A stretch of 14,295 nt of DNA from an uncultured bacterium. Lineage in GTDB: Bacteria > Patescibacteriota > Saccharimonadia > Saccharimonadales > Saccharimonadaceae. The DNA lies in assembly GCA_937922985.1 (NCBI GenBank), contig CALAKV010000047.1, forward strand, positions 1-14,295. The letters run 5' to 3'. Positions 1-7,408 of this stretch are shown piece after piece (position 1 is the stretch's first letter; each line of letters begins with the position of its first letter). The position numbers and the translations under genes were made by a program. A model generated the notes under the pieces. That model was not told where the DNA came from. It searched no databases and was given only the letters and a program-made list of their open reading frames with translations.

Positions 1-1
1 C

Positions 2-241
2 TTACGTTCTACAATTCGGTGGTTAGAAAAAAATCTAAATGTCTGTATTGATGAAGATAATCTTTTCATCTACCCAGAAAATGACTGGCGACCAGATTAC
101 CAAATCAAGGAAGATTTGATTAAAAAGCATATTGGTTTTGAAAATATTCTCTTTGCTTTCGATGACGATGATAAAGTGAATGATATGTATAAAAAACACG
201 GGGTTATATGTTATAAGCCTAATATAACTAGTGCCGTATAA
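2..241 (+). CDS. T4 Pnk-like polynucleotide 3'-phosphatase domain, C-terminal part (5' truncated)
   Basis: The reading frame is open from the window edge and gives 79 residues before TAA; the start lies outside. The segment WRPDYQIKEDLI, then NILFAFDDDDKVNDMY, then HGVICYKP follows the order seen in the HAD-type phosphatase half of T4 polynucleotide kinase and related end-healing enzymes (RxDxxxKEE, then IDDRxxVVxMWxxxGxxCxxV). The Lys of QIKED would be HAD motif III and the DDD run motif IV, which binds Mg. The family removes 3'-phosphates or 2',3'-cyclic phosphates from cleaved RNA or DNA so a ligase can act; phages use it to repair tRNA cut by host nucleases. Whether a kinase domain was present cannot be seen. 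It heads a three-gene rightward operon; the next gene starts 14 nt on. The family call is by motif memory and is fairly secure. Confidence 0.72.
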   Translation, partial: LRSTIRWLEKNLNVCIDEDNLFIYPENDWRPDYQIKEDLIKKHIGFENILFAFDDDDKVNDMYKKHGVICYKPNITSAV

Positions 242-255
242 AAATAGGAATAAAT

Positions 256-495
256 ATGAATAAACCTAAAAAATATGACGATAAAAGAATTAAATCTCTT
301 TTGAATCCACATTTAAAGAAAGAAATGGCTAAGAAAACAATATTTGTAAGTGATGAAGTTAAACAGAAACTCAATATTAATTCACCAGATAATTTCTTTG
401 AAGTAGAAGTTGATCAACGAGTAATAGATAAAGAACATGAAAGAATTATAGAATCATTTAGTAAACTTTCAGAAGAAATAAAGGAGCTAGTATAA
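256..495 (+). CDS. Hypothetical 79-residue charged protein
   Basis: I do not recognise this protein. The start ATG has an AGGA six bases upstream. The product is lysine- and glutamate-rich, with a basic N-terminus (KPKKYDDKRIK) and a C-terminal third that looks like an amphipathic helix or coiled coil (EHERIIESFSKLSEEIKELV). There is no signal peptide or membrane segment, so it is likely cytosolic. It sits 14 nt after the phosphatase gene, and its stop overlaps the start of the next gene by one base (TAATG), so the two small proteins are probably translated together. A small DNA-binding or antitoxin-like protein is possible, but nothing in the sequence proves it. Confidence 0.7.
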   Translation: MNKPKKYDDKRIKSLLNPHLKKEMAKKTIFVSDEVKQKLNINSPDNFFEVEVDQRVIDKEHERIIESFSKLSEEIKELV

Positions 496-647
496 TGAGT
501 GATAATTTTAAAAAGAACTTTTTAGTAATTTGTTTTATATCAAATTTAGCGTTGTTGGTTTTATCTGACAATTTAGCACTTCGTATTTTGAACTTTTTAG
601 CAATTGTTTTAGTGATTTATGTGTTTTCGCTAGTTGATAAAAAATAA
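495..647 (+). CDS. Small two-span membrane protein, 50 residues
   Basis: The ATG overlaps the stop of the preceding gene (TAATG) and has a good AAGGAG about eight bases upstream, so it is a credible gene despite its size. The product begins MSDNFKKNF and ends LVDKK. In between are two hydrophobic stretches, about residues 9-23 and 30-47, joined by a short turn SDNLALR. This predicts a helical hairpin in the membrane with both ends in the cytoplasm. The function is unknown. Options include a holin-like or antiholin-like protein, a small membrane toxin paired with the upstream charged protein, or a superinfection exclusion peptide. It ends 8 nt before the -35 region of a new promoter. Confidence 0.66.
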   Translation: MSDNFKKNFLVICFISNLALLVLSDNLALRILNFLAIVLVIYVFSLVDKK

Positions 648-655
648 CGATAAGC

Positions 656-684
656 TTTATTTTTCTTGCGAAATTTGATATAAT
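656..684 (+). promoter_or_regulatory. Extended -10 promoter for a small RNA
   Basis: A perfect TATAAT at 679-684 is preceded by TGA, giving the extended -10 TGN motif. The best -35 at 17 nt spacing is TTTATT, a weak match, which extended -10 promoters tolerate. The predicted start is near 691, exactly where a folded, non-coding, terminator-ended stretch begins. Confidence 0.55.
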
Positions 685-690
685 TAAAGA

Positions 691-795
691 GTCCGAGTGT
701 TCAGTTTCAGCGACTTTCTGACGCTAGCTCGGATGTGAAGAGCATGTTGTTTATTTTACCTTTCTAAAAAGAACCCGTTTTGGGTTCTTTTTTAT
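691..795 (+). ncRNA. Candidate small non-coding RNA, about 105 nt
   Basis: This stretch has its own promoter and strong terminator and holds no convincing open frame. At its 5' end, GTCCGAG (691-697) pairs with CTCGGAT (728-734), closing a 30-nt loop. Within the loop, AGCG (709-712) can pair with CGCT (722-725), or alternatively TCAG (707-710) with CTGA (718-721). An unpaired AU-rich section (about 735-765) follows, and then the terminator hairpin at 766-792. The layout of a 5' structured domain, single-stranded middle and terminator is typical of regulatory sRNAs. It lies between two converging operons, so it could act in trans or simply insulate them. It is not a tRNA and matches no riboswitch I recognise. 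Function unknown. Confidence 0.5.
766..794. terminator. Bidirectional intrinsic terminator
   Basis: An 11-bp stem, AAAAAGAACCC (766-776) with GGGTTCTTTTT (782-792), closes a GTTTT loop. It is followed by T-rich sequence on the plus strand and by five Ts on the minus strand. It can end the small RNA rightward and the phage lysis transcript leftward, whose last stop codon is only about 20 bases away. Confidence 0.88.
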
Positions 796-811
796 TTTCT
801 CAATTCTCTAG

Positions 812-2479
812 CTATTTCTTAGCGCCAAGTTTGAAGATCGGCTTAAGCCCAGCAAACGCTGTAGCAATTGCACCGCTAATTGCCAAAATTTCTTTCGTTG
901 CGTTTGGAATTAGAATTACACAAATTGTTGCAATTAACATATTTGTCAAAATTCCAAGGTCAGCGATGAAATAGACCGTAGTTTTCGCCTTTTCGCTAAT
1001 TCGTGGCTCATAATCCGTATTTGCAATATTTTTAGCTACTTCTTCTTGCATTTTATCCAACATTTCAATCTCCTTTTCTGTTAAAGCTCTTTGTTCGGCT
1101 TTAACTTCATTTTTAACATTTTGCGACACTTTATTTTCAGCCTCATTTTGAGTTGCAATACCTTCATTTTCAGGTGTTTTTGGCTCGTTTTCAGGCTGTT
1201 TTGGTGCTTCAGGCTTAATCTCATCTTCACCCTTAACTTTTGCTAAAATCTTACCAAATCTTTCGTCTGAAAGTTGTGCTGGGCAAGCTGTCGAAGAGTG
1301 GTCGCGGTGCTTTCCGATTTTATCCACGCCAAGTGCTTGAGAAACTTTCTTTAGAACTTCAGCGTAACGTTCATCAGTCACATTATCTAGAAATTCAATT
1401 GTAAAGCTCTCAATGTTGCTTTCATGATTGCCATTAGTAAAGGCTGTATTTCCTTTTGGCGCAACTTGGACGATTTTATCATTCGAAACTACAAGATGAG
1501 CAGATTTAAAGCTTTCCTTGCGCCTAAATTCATTTGTCGTTGCCTCAATTGAGTTGTTTGCTGTGTTATGAACCGTAATTTCACGAATTGGCTGTGAATC
1601 TCGCTGCAATTCATCAACAAACTTTTTCTGAATTTCATAATCTTGTGGAATATTACCAAAGTATTTTCCATTATCATCTTTTAGATTTTTTCGCCCATAG
1701 AACTGATTTGATACATGAGCAGGAATTACTTCATCAACAAAATCAAACTCTTTTTCAAAATCAATAAATTCTGGAGCTTTATTCTCTGGAACTACTGCTT
1801 TAGTTTCTGGTTGTGGAGCGTTTCGAAAATCTCCAAGATTTGGTAGCGATCCTTCTTTTTCATCGAAGGCTGAGAAATGAAGATAAACACCAGAACGCTG
1901 AGATTTAAACCAACGGTCATCACCATTTACATTTTCGCCATAAACCCAACCAGCCATTTCAATGTCTGAACCATCTGGATATGTTGCGAATACGCCAGAT
2001 TGAGTTGTAGGTTCGTATCGAACATTTACACCAACACCTGAATTTACTACACGAATATTGTCGCTCTTTTCTACGACTTGAACACCGCCAATTCGTTCGC
2101 TCCAACCAAGATATCGAAGTCCGTATATGCTGAACCACTGACAAATTTCAGCAATCGAGTTATAAATTCCTCTAGCTCCACTATGCACTTCACTGTCGTG
2201 GATTTCAATTCTTCCATCTCCGTGATTGTAAGCCCAGCCTACATGCTCGTAGGGGTCATATTCTCCACTCGTGATATCAAAGAATACCGGAACCCATAGC
2301 CCAACAGGAGGGGTTTCTTCTTGATGAATGTTACCTGCTGCTCTTTGAGCTAGATATTCTAGCCCTGCCGAATCTCTACGAACTGGTGCATTAACTACGT
2401 CATCTGCATATTGTAAGCACCAGCCTCGACTTGCTCTAATATCAAGGTTCGGAGTTGTTTTTTGAATATATTTTGCCAT
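812..2479 (-). CDS. Multidomain endolysin: CHAP-like, SH3, Amidase_2, holin-like C-terminal membrane hairpin
   Basis: This cell-wall lysis enzyme of 555 residues starts at an ATG with AAGGAG upstream. Residues 1-130 resemble a CHAP-type peptidase: the candidate catalytic Cys21 lies in GWCLQYADD and His79 in EHVGWAY. Residues 137-207 look like a bacterial SH3 cell-wall-binding domain (VNVRYEP ... GWVYGENV ... WFKSQRSGVYL). Residues 295-410 are a zinc N-acetylmuramoyl-L-alanine amidase (Amidase_2): His304 in ITVHNT, His328 in SAHLVV, Glu362, and HRDHSSTACP with His391 and Cys399. After an acidic, proline-rich linker (415-465) and a helix, residues 500-550 form two membrane spans like an r1t-type phage holin. 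A signal peptide is absent. The fused holin-like end is unusual, as endolysins are normally soluble. It is the last gene of the leftward operon, 10 nt after the XhlA-like gene. Domain calls are by motif; the holin resemblance is the weakest. Confidence 0.85.
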   Translation of the reverse strand: MAKYIQKTTPNLDIRASRGWCLQYADDVVNAPVRRDSAGLEYLAQRAAGNIHQEETPPVGLWVPVFFDITSGEYDPYEHVGWAYNHGDGRIEIHDSEVHSGARGIYNSIAEICQWFSIYGLRYLGWSERIGGVQVVEKSDNIRVVNSGVGVNVRYEPTTQSGVFATYPDGSDIEMAGWVYGENVNGDDRWFKSQRSGVYLHFSAFDEKEGSLPNLGDFRNAPQPETKAVVPENKAPEFIDFEKEFDFVDEVIPAHVSNQFYGRKNLKDDNGKYFGNIPQDYEIQKKFVDELQRDSQPIREITVHNTANNSIEATTNEFRRKESFKSAHLVVSNDKIVQVAPKGNTAFTNGNHESNIESFTIEFLDNVTDERYAEVLKKVSQALGVDKIGKHRDHSSTACPAQLSDERFGKILAKVKGEDEIKPEAPKQPENEPKTPENEGIATQNEAENKVSQNVKNEVKAEQRALTEKEIEMLDKMQEEVAKNIANTDYEPRISEKAKTTVYFIADLGILTNMLIATICVILIPNATKEILAISGAIATAFAGLKPIFKLGAKK

Positions 2480-2489
2480 TATTTTCTCC

Positions 2490-2795
2490 TTATTTTTTAA
2501 TCAATCCGCCGTTCAAGACAAATTGCACTAATGCGCCTAAAATTGCCACGCCTACAGCCCAAACAATTTTACTCTGATTTTCTTCAAGCCGCCGAAGACG
2601 CTCTTTGTTGCGTTCAGCTTCACGTCGCACACTCTCAATATCTTTTTGGTGTTCTGTAACCGATTTTGATAATCCTGCGATAATCTCCAGCTGATCGTTC
2701 GTATGCTCTACAATCTGCGTCAAACTGTTGATTTTTTCTTCCAAAACATCAATTCGCGCCTCGAAGACTTCTTTACTTATATATTTGTCATCCAT
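2490..2795 (-). CDS. XhlA-like holin-associated membrane protein
   Basis: The product has 101 residues. I chose the ATG at 2795 because AAAGGAGG lies just upstream; an in-frame start further up would overlap the whole end of the preceding gene. Residues 10-75 are a heptad-like coiled coil (FEARIDVLEEKINSLTQIVE ... RREAERNKERLRRLEEN), and residues 77-94 form one membrane span (IVWAVGVAILGALVQFVL) followed by a short basic tail. This is the architecture of the XhlA family found next to amidases in Gram-positive phages such as PBSX, where it works with a holin to release the endolysin. No separate classical holin gene is visible here, which fits with the neighbouring endolysin supplying holin-like spans itself. 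Confidence 0.75.
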   Translation of the reverse strand: MDDKYISKEVFEARIDVLEEKINSLTQIVEHTNDQLEIIAGLSKSVTEHQKDIESVRREAERNKERLRRLEENQSKIVWAVGVAILGALVQFVLNGGLIKK

Positions 2796-2808
2796 ATTCC
2801 TCCTTTCT

Positions 2809-3138
2809 CTACACCTGTTTTGCTTTATTTTCTTCAAAATCCCAGATTTGTCTCGAACTTTTTTCTCTAAAGTATTCATTTTTAAGAAGTTCTTTCTCAA
2901 TTGCTTCCTTTGAAATTTCAGTTCCTTCTGGTATTTGAACACTGAAAGTATTAAGGCTTAGGTCTTTTGTGTTATCTCCTGCTTTGCGAGCTTTGGTTTC
3001 TTCTGCGTAAGTTTTTCCGTTGGCGAAACTGCGAATTACAACTGTTCCTGCTCCATTAAAATTTGTGGTGAAGTGGTCAATTTCATGCCAAGTCATAAGT
3101 GCATTTCGTTCATCTGTAATAATTTTTACAATAGCCAT
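2809..3138 (-). CDS. Small tail-region protein of unknown function
   Basis: This gene encodes 109 residues starting MAIVKIITDERNALM, with a good AAAGGAG upstream. There is no membrane segment or signal peptide. The N-terminal 60 residues look beta-rich (ITDERN, HFTTNFNGAGTVVIRSFANG), and the C-terminal half is helical and charged (ISKEAIEKELLKNEYF). It lies between the receptor-binding protein gene (15 nt upstream) and the XhlA-like gene (13 nt downstream). Small proteins at this position in Gram-positive siphophages are usually uncharacterised; some are tail-fibre chaperones or baseplate accessories. I recognise no family and assign no function. Confidence 0.7.
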   Translation of the reverse strand: MAIVKIITDERNALMTWHEIDHFTTNFNGAGTVVIRSFANGKTYAEETKARKAGDNTKDLSLNTFSVQIPEGTEISKEAIEKELLKNEYFREKSSRQIWDFEENKAKQV

Positions 3139-3153
3139 TTTTTTATTCTCCTT

Positions 3154-4956
3154 TTATAAATTGTTTTTAGCTAAATACACTCCTGATACGTGATATTCTT
3201 CATAGCTATCAGTTCCGCGCTTCTCTATTTCGCCGTTTAAACCGAGTTTAATTATGAATCCGCCCGAGTGCCTACTGTTATTGATACATATTCCAGCAAA
3301 AGCTGTTTCGTGCTTAGGCCAGTATTTCTCTTTGATTTTTTCAAGCATTCTACCATTCCCATAATTCCCAGTGAATGAAAGCCGAAAGCCACAAAATCCA
3401 TTTTTCTTGTAGAAAAGGCCTTTAGCTCCCCAGCCCATGTCAATCATCTCCCAGTGATCTGTGTCTTCTTGCGAATCAGTGAGAACCTTTCTGCCTCGCG
3501 AGAAAATATCGCCTAAAACATCTAAATCACCGAATTCGGGAACTTTATTTACACCCACCTTTTCAGTATTGTTTGAAATAAAGAAAATCGGTTTTCCTGG
3601 CGAAATTTCCGCTACAGATGAAGTTTCGCTCAATCTGTCTGTTACCTTTACTTCAATTTCGAAACTACCAGCACGATTTAAGCTCAGGTATTGCCTTTGA
3701 GCCGAGAAATTCGCTTCTGTAAGAACTGCTTGAATCGTTTTCCAGTTCTCCCAACTTCCACCACTCGCTCTGTGCCGCATTTGGAGCGAAACAATTCGGT
3801 TTTTATTCGAATTTCCAATTTTTAATGTTGAGATTGCTCCGGAAATATCAATTTCCACTGTTTCATCGAAATTATTTTGTCGCTTCGCTGAAACGCTCAA
3901 AACTGGCGCAGAATACGGCAAAACTTCCGCTGTTTTATTGACGGTTTTCGAAACGCCGCGCGAATCCACTGCTGAAGCTGAAATTGTTAGGCTACCCGCT
4001 GAATTTATCGCTCTTTCGAAAATCGCTTGAACCTGCTGGTTTTCGCTATAATCTGCTGAAATTGTTGCTCCGTCTGTCGCAAAAACGTATCTTGATGGGC
4101 TAGCATATTTTTTTGCAGCCATTTTATTTTTCGGCAAGACCCACGCTTTTGGTTTCGAAAATCCCTGCACAAATATTTTAGAATTTCCGGTAATTTCGGT
4201 AATTTTAGCGTTAGAGTCTGAGAAATCGAAATCATTGAAATCTGGTTGAATCTTACTCGAGTCAAGCTGAATTTCAACATTTTGCCAGCCAATGCTACCA
4301 ATTTGCGTGCCGCCGTTCCAAGTGGTTAAATCAACGCCAAGTGAAGTTTTAAGCGTGTTTGGCATTCGTTTATAGATTTCTTCAATCTCTGTTTCGTTAG
4401 GCGTCCAATCGAAGGAATGACCAACATTTTCGAAAGCTTTAATTTCATTTCCGTCAGGAATCTGAATCGTTCCACGGTGTGTAAAATTCGCTTTTCGATT
4501 CGTTACGACCGTGATTGGTTCACCTAAAGTATAAAGACTTTTTGAAAAACTCGGATTGCTCTGGCGTGGAATTGTGGGCAAGCTATAAACGCGAGAAGTT
4601 CCTTCGCTGCGTCCGCCACCGTAAAAGCTTAATCCAATACCAATCTGAAATTCTGCTGTTCCATCATCTCGGTGATTGACGCGAACTGTTCCGCTAGCGA
4701 TAAAGTGGTTTCGAGTGCTTAAATTTCCTTGATACGGCTTAATTCTACCGCCATTGTTATAAACTTGCCCAACATTCGTGTTAACAATTCCAGCATCAAG
4801 CTGCGAATCTGATCGATTGAAGTGTGCGTGAAATTGCCAATTTAATAAACTGAAATTCCCAGCAATATCTTGATGAGCTAACTGAAAATCTACAAAAGCG
4901 TGATTGTCATTGGTGCCACCAATTCGCACACCATTAGCGCGAAAACTCTCATTCAT
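3154..4956 (-). CDS. DUF859-type phage tail receptor-binding / minor structural protein
   Basis: A 600-residue protein. Its start overlaps the stop of the hub gene (TAATG) and has GGAG upstream. The N-terminus, GVRIGGTNDNHAFVDF followed by AHQDIAGNFSLLNWQF, and the later segment VGVNKVPEFGDLDVLGDI (about residues 465-482) match what I remember of the DUF859 family of siphophage minor structural proteins, where a 'VGxNxxPxxGxLDVxGDI' motif precedes the C-terminal domain. The middle contains several beta-sandwich, Ig-like stretches. The last 100 residues (HWEMIDMGWGAKGLFYKKNG onward) form the likely tip domain. As the last large tail gene before lysis, it probably makes the fibre or tip that contacts the host surface and sets host range. 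Family assignment is moderately secure; the receptor is unknown. Confidence 0.75.
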   Translation of the reverse strand: MNESFRANGVRIGGTNDNHAFVDFQLAHQDIAGNFSLLNWQFHAHFNRSDSQLDAGIVNTNVGQVYNNGGRIKPYQGNLSTRNHFIASGTVRVNHRDDGTAEFQIGIGLSFYGGGRSEGTSRVYSLPTIPRQSNPSFSKSLYTLGEPITVVTNRKANFTHRGTIQIPDGNEIKAFENVGHSFDWTPNETEIEEIYKRMPNTLKTSLGVDLTTWNGGTQIGSIGWQNVEIQLDSSKIQPDFNDFDFSDSNAKITEITGNSKIFVQGFSKPKAWVLPKNKMAAKKYASPSRYVFATDGATISADYSENQQVQAIFERAINSAGSLTISASAVDSRGVSKTVNKTAEVLPYSAPVLSVSAKRQNNFDETVEIDISGAISTLKIGNSNKNRIVSLQMRHRASGGSWENWKTIQAVLTEANFSAQRQYLSLNRAGSFEIEVKVTDRLSETSSVAEISPGKPIFFISNNTEKVGVNKVPEFGDLDVLGDIFSRGRKVLTDSQEDTDHWEMIDMGWGAKGLFYKKNGFCGFRLSFTGNYGNGRMLEKIKEKYWPKHETAFAGICINNSRHSGGFIIKLGLNGEIEKRGTDSYEEYHVSGVYLAKNNL

Positions 4957-6947
4957 TATTTTTCTCCTTTCGAATTTGCAACGAACGCCCAGCCTGTCTT
5001 TTCACCATCTTTAATTGCTACAATTTTAATTGGCGACATATCAATTTCATCTTCGGCTTTAAATTTCTTGACCTCGGTCGTATCTTTATTGACGGTAAAA
5101 ACACGCTGTATATTATGTCCAATTTTTGAATATCCCGAAAACTCCAACGGTGTAATTGCAGTATAATCACCTTCGTTAATCGAGCTTTTGATAATTAAAC
5201 CGTGTTCATCGATATGTAAATTTGCATTCGAAATTTCACCCTGAGCTTGTGTCCAAACGCTGGCAGTCTTATTATTTACTAAGTTTAAATCTGCAAAAGC
5301 AATTGTTGAATTTGCGTTAACTGTAATTTTTATGCTTAGTGCATTATTTTGTGGCAGAATTCCTTCAATTTTTATTTCTGCCCAATCGAAACTAGTGCCT
5401 TCTGTAATTTCGAAAGTTCTCGCAACTGTTTCGCCATCTAAAATTTCAATTTTACCCGAACCAATAACCGGCTTTTTAATTCGACAAGAAAAGCTGTAGA
5501 AATTTTGTTTTTCACTCGCAAAATTCGAAGCTACTGCCACAGTTTGCGTTAAGCTATCATTTCGAATTGTAATTTTTCGCCCTGAAACAGCTCCTTTACT
5601 GCGAGCTTCAGCAGAATTTTCAACTGCAAGATTTTGAACAGCTCGAATAATCCAGAAATTAGGCGAGTTAGTTTTTTCATCGAATGAATAAAATGCGGAA
5701 TTTTTAAGCAAATTTAAACCGCCCGTTTTTGATAGCGTATAATTAAAGTCCGTCAAAGTTTGATCGAGGCGTGAAAACTTCTCAAGCGTTTCGCTTTCTA
5801 ATTTCTCTTTTTGTGAGATAATGCTGGCTATTTCTTGTTTTTGTTTATCAACAACGATTTCGGTATTGAAAATAGTTTTAGCAATTCCGCCAGCTCGCTT
5901 ATAATCTGTTTTAGTTTTTTCTAATTCTTTACCAACCAAAGATTCTTTAATACTCGAACCGCTAATCTCAATTTTAATATCTGAAATTACGCTTTCAGTG
6001 AAGTTGTCGCCGTTTTGAATCTCAACTCGGTCACCAACTTCGAACCAGAATAAGCCGATCGTTTCCGCCTCGAACGGCTGAGCTTCATATCCCTTTACCA
6101 CCTCAAAAATTGGCGAAATAACTTCAGTTCGGTTTTTATCTAAAATTTCATTATTTGCGAGTTTAAATTCACTTTCGCCCTGTTGTGCAACTTTTTCATT
6201 ATCTTTCACAAAAATATTGTCTTCTTGCGGTGTTCTTGCAAGCGTTAATGTGTTTATTGGCACATTTTTGGGCTTAAATTTTAAACTTTTTAGTTCAGAA
6301 TAAGTTATTCGGTCAATTTTTGCACGCTTAATTGGTTCAAATCTTAAAGCAGAATTTCGAACGATCGCAGTTGTTGCAGTTGCTCCACAAACCTCGTCAA
6401 GAATACTTCGAAAAGTGGTTTTATTTATTTTTTCCCACAAATCTTTTGAAATTGTAAAATTCGCGTTCGGTAATCTTTCAAAATCCGCTCGTTTAAATTC
6501 AAGATTGAACTTATTTGCAATTTGAGCCACCAAATCTGCGAGAGAAGTAGGAAAAGTTAAACTGCCAGCTGAATATTCTTGAGTTGAAAATCCCGCTATA
6601 AAATCAAAACCTTTAATTGTTGTGGTGTTTTTCTCAAGATTTACTAAGCTTTCTGAAATTCGAAAACTGCCAAGATTTATTTTCTCAAAAGTATTGTTTT
6701 GAAAATTAGTTTTAACTTCAATTTCAACCTGAACGACCTGATTAATTAGATTTTTCGAAACACCCAAAATTACGGCCGAAAATCCACTCATTGAGCTTAA
6801 AAATGGCGCTCCTGTTCGTTCGATCGAAAAGCTGGCGAGTTCATCGTTACTGGTTATTTTTGTGCCATTCGCCAAAATCAACGCAGTTCGAATTTCCCTC
6901 GTTGGCTGTTTGATCGCTTGTTTGAAATTTTCACTAACAATAAGCAT
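4956..6947 (-). CDS. Tail hub / tail-associated protein (Tal-like) with C-terminal carbohydrate-binding-like module
   Basis: The 663-residue product starts immediately after the distal tail gene's stop (TAAATG, no gap), so translation is probably coupled. Residues 1-350 have the composition and position of a siphophage hub (gp27-like; prophage tail endopeptidase family N-terminus), with an early REIRTALILANGTKI segment and beta-rich repeats. Residues about 355-410 are helical and charged (VDKQKQEIASIISQKEKLES), probably a trimeric coiled coil. Residues about 415-560 look like a jelly-roll carbohydrate-binding module (GGLNLLKNSAFYSF, PNFWII, FYSFSCRI, FDWAEIKIEG). The remainder is a short beta-rich end domain. 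I see no clear catalytic motif of a tail lysin. Its role is to close the tail tube and carry the receptor-binding protein encoded next. Confidence 0.75.
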   Translation of the reverse strand: MLIVSENFKQAIKQPTREIRTALILANGTKITSNDELASFSIERTGAPFLSSMSGFSAVILGVSKNLINQVVQVEIEVKTNFQNNTFEKINLGSFRISESLVNLEKNTTTIKGFDFIAGFSTQEYSAGSLTFPTSLADLVAQIANKFNLEFKRADFERLPNANFTISKDLWEKINKTTFRSILDEVCGATATTAIVRNSALRFEPIKRAKIDRITYSELKSLKFKPKNVPINTLTLARTPQEDNIFVKDNEKVAQQGESEFKLANNEILDKNRTEVISPIFEVVKGYEAQPFEAETIGLFWFEVGDRVEIQNGDNFTESVISDIKIEISGSSIKESLVGKELEKTKTDYKRAGGIAKTIFNTEIVVDKQKQEIASIISQKEKLESETLEKFSRLDQTLTDFNYTLSKTGGLNLLKNSAFYSFDEKTNSPNFWIIRAVQNLAVENSAEARSKGAVSGRKITIRNDSLTQTVAVASNFASEKQNFYSFSCRIKKPVIGSGKIEILDGETVARTFEITEGTSFDWAEIKIEGILPQNNALSIKITVNANSTIAFADLNLVNNKTASVWTQAQGEISNANLHIDEHGLIIKSSINEGDYTAITPLEFSGYSKIGHNIQRVFTVNKDTTEVKKFKAEDEIDMSPIKIVAIKDGEKTGWAFVANSKGEK

Positions 6948-7322
6948 TTACGCCTCTTTTCTAACTGGAATTAAACTCACTTTAAAGGGGTCGAAAATTC
7001 CACGTTTTTTGTCTTTGAGCTGAACGCTATAATCACCAGCGTAAAATTGACCAGATTTCATTGCGTTATATTTCGGATCGAAATACTCAACTGTGAAAAA
7101 TGGCAAATCGACCACGCGCGCAATTTTTTGAATTTCTGCCACAGTTAAAATTCCCCCAAATTCAACTTCAATTTTTGGGAAAATTCCAATCATTGTCGCA
7201 CGAATTTCGCCGGCCATATTGCGGTCTGAATTTAGCCAGAGCTTATTTCTCTGGAGTTGATAACTTTTCAAATTCGAAAAAACCTGACCGTTGATTTTAA
7301 GTAATTCACCATTTATTTGCAT
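6948..7322 (-). CDS. Short distal tail protein (Dit-like)
   Basis: This gene makes 124 residues beginning MQINGELLKING. I chose the ATG at 7322 because AAGGGGA lies upstream. Reading further up in frame would run the gene through the terminator hairpin at 7351-7382 and would add residues unlike a tail protein. The N-terminal INGELLKINGQVFSNLKSY and the later MAGEIRATMIGIFPKIEVEF, YFDPKYNAMKSGQFYAGDY and PFKVSLIPVRKEA suit a one-domain beta-barrel Dit of the kind that forms the hexamer linking the tail tube to the hub. Classical Dit proteins such as SPP1 gp19.1 are about twice as long, so this would be the N-terminal belt domain only. Its position between tape measure and hub genes supports the call. 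It is the first gene after an inserted cassette. Confidence 0.62.
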   Translation of the reverse strand: MQINGELLKINGQVFSNLKSYQLQRNKLWLNSDRNMAGEIRATMIGIFPKIEVEFGGILTVAEIQKIARVVDLPFFTVEYFDPKYNAMKSGQFYAGDYSVQLKDKKRGIFDPFKVSLIPVRKEA

Positions 7323-7350
7323 TTTCGAAATTCCCCTTTCGTTTGGACAT

Positions 7351-7382
7351 AAAAAAGCGACCCACCCTGAGGGGTGAATCGC
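7351..7382 (-). terminator. Intrinsic terminator between the accessory gene and the distal tail gene
   Basis: On the minus strand the stem pairs GCGA (7382-7379) with TCGC (7360-7357), then, after a 2x2 mismatch, CACCC (7376-7372) with GGGTG (7367-7363) around a four-base loop, followed by six Ts (7356-7351). It ends the accessory gene's transcript. Because a strong promoter starts only about 13 nt before it, it may also act as an attenuator for the downstream tail and lysis genes. Confidence 0.75.
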
Positions 7383-7395
7383 AAATGGTTCTTCT

Positions 7396-7408
7396 AATTT
7401 TATTATAC
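7396..7408 (-). repeat. 13-bp direct repeat, left copy
   Basis: On the minus strand this reads GTATAATAAAATT and is identical to 8331-8343. It contains the -10 box of the distal tail promoter. The two copies bracket the accessory gene cassette and may mark duplication or recombination during its acquisition. Confidence 0.6.

Noticed and set aside
691..795. A tRNA, tmRNA or tracrRNA
   Set aside because: There is no cloverleaf, no CCA-end or T-arm motif, and no CRISPR repeat or cas gene in the window.
2796..2942. A 49-codon upstream extension of the XhlA-like gene
   Set aside because: It overlaps the end of the upstream gene in another frame, while an AAAGGAGG site sits just before the internal ATG at 2795.
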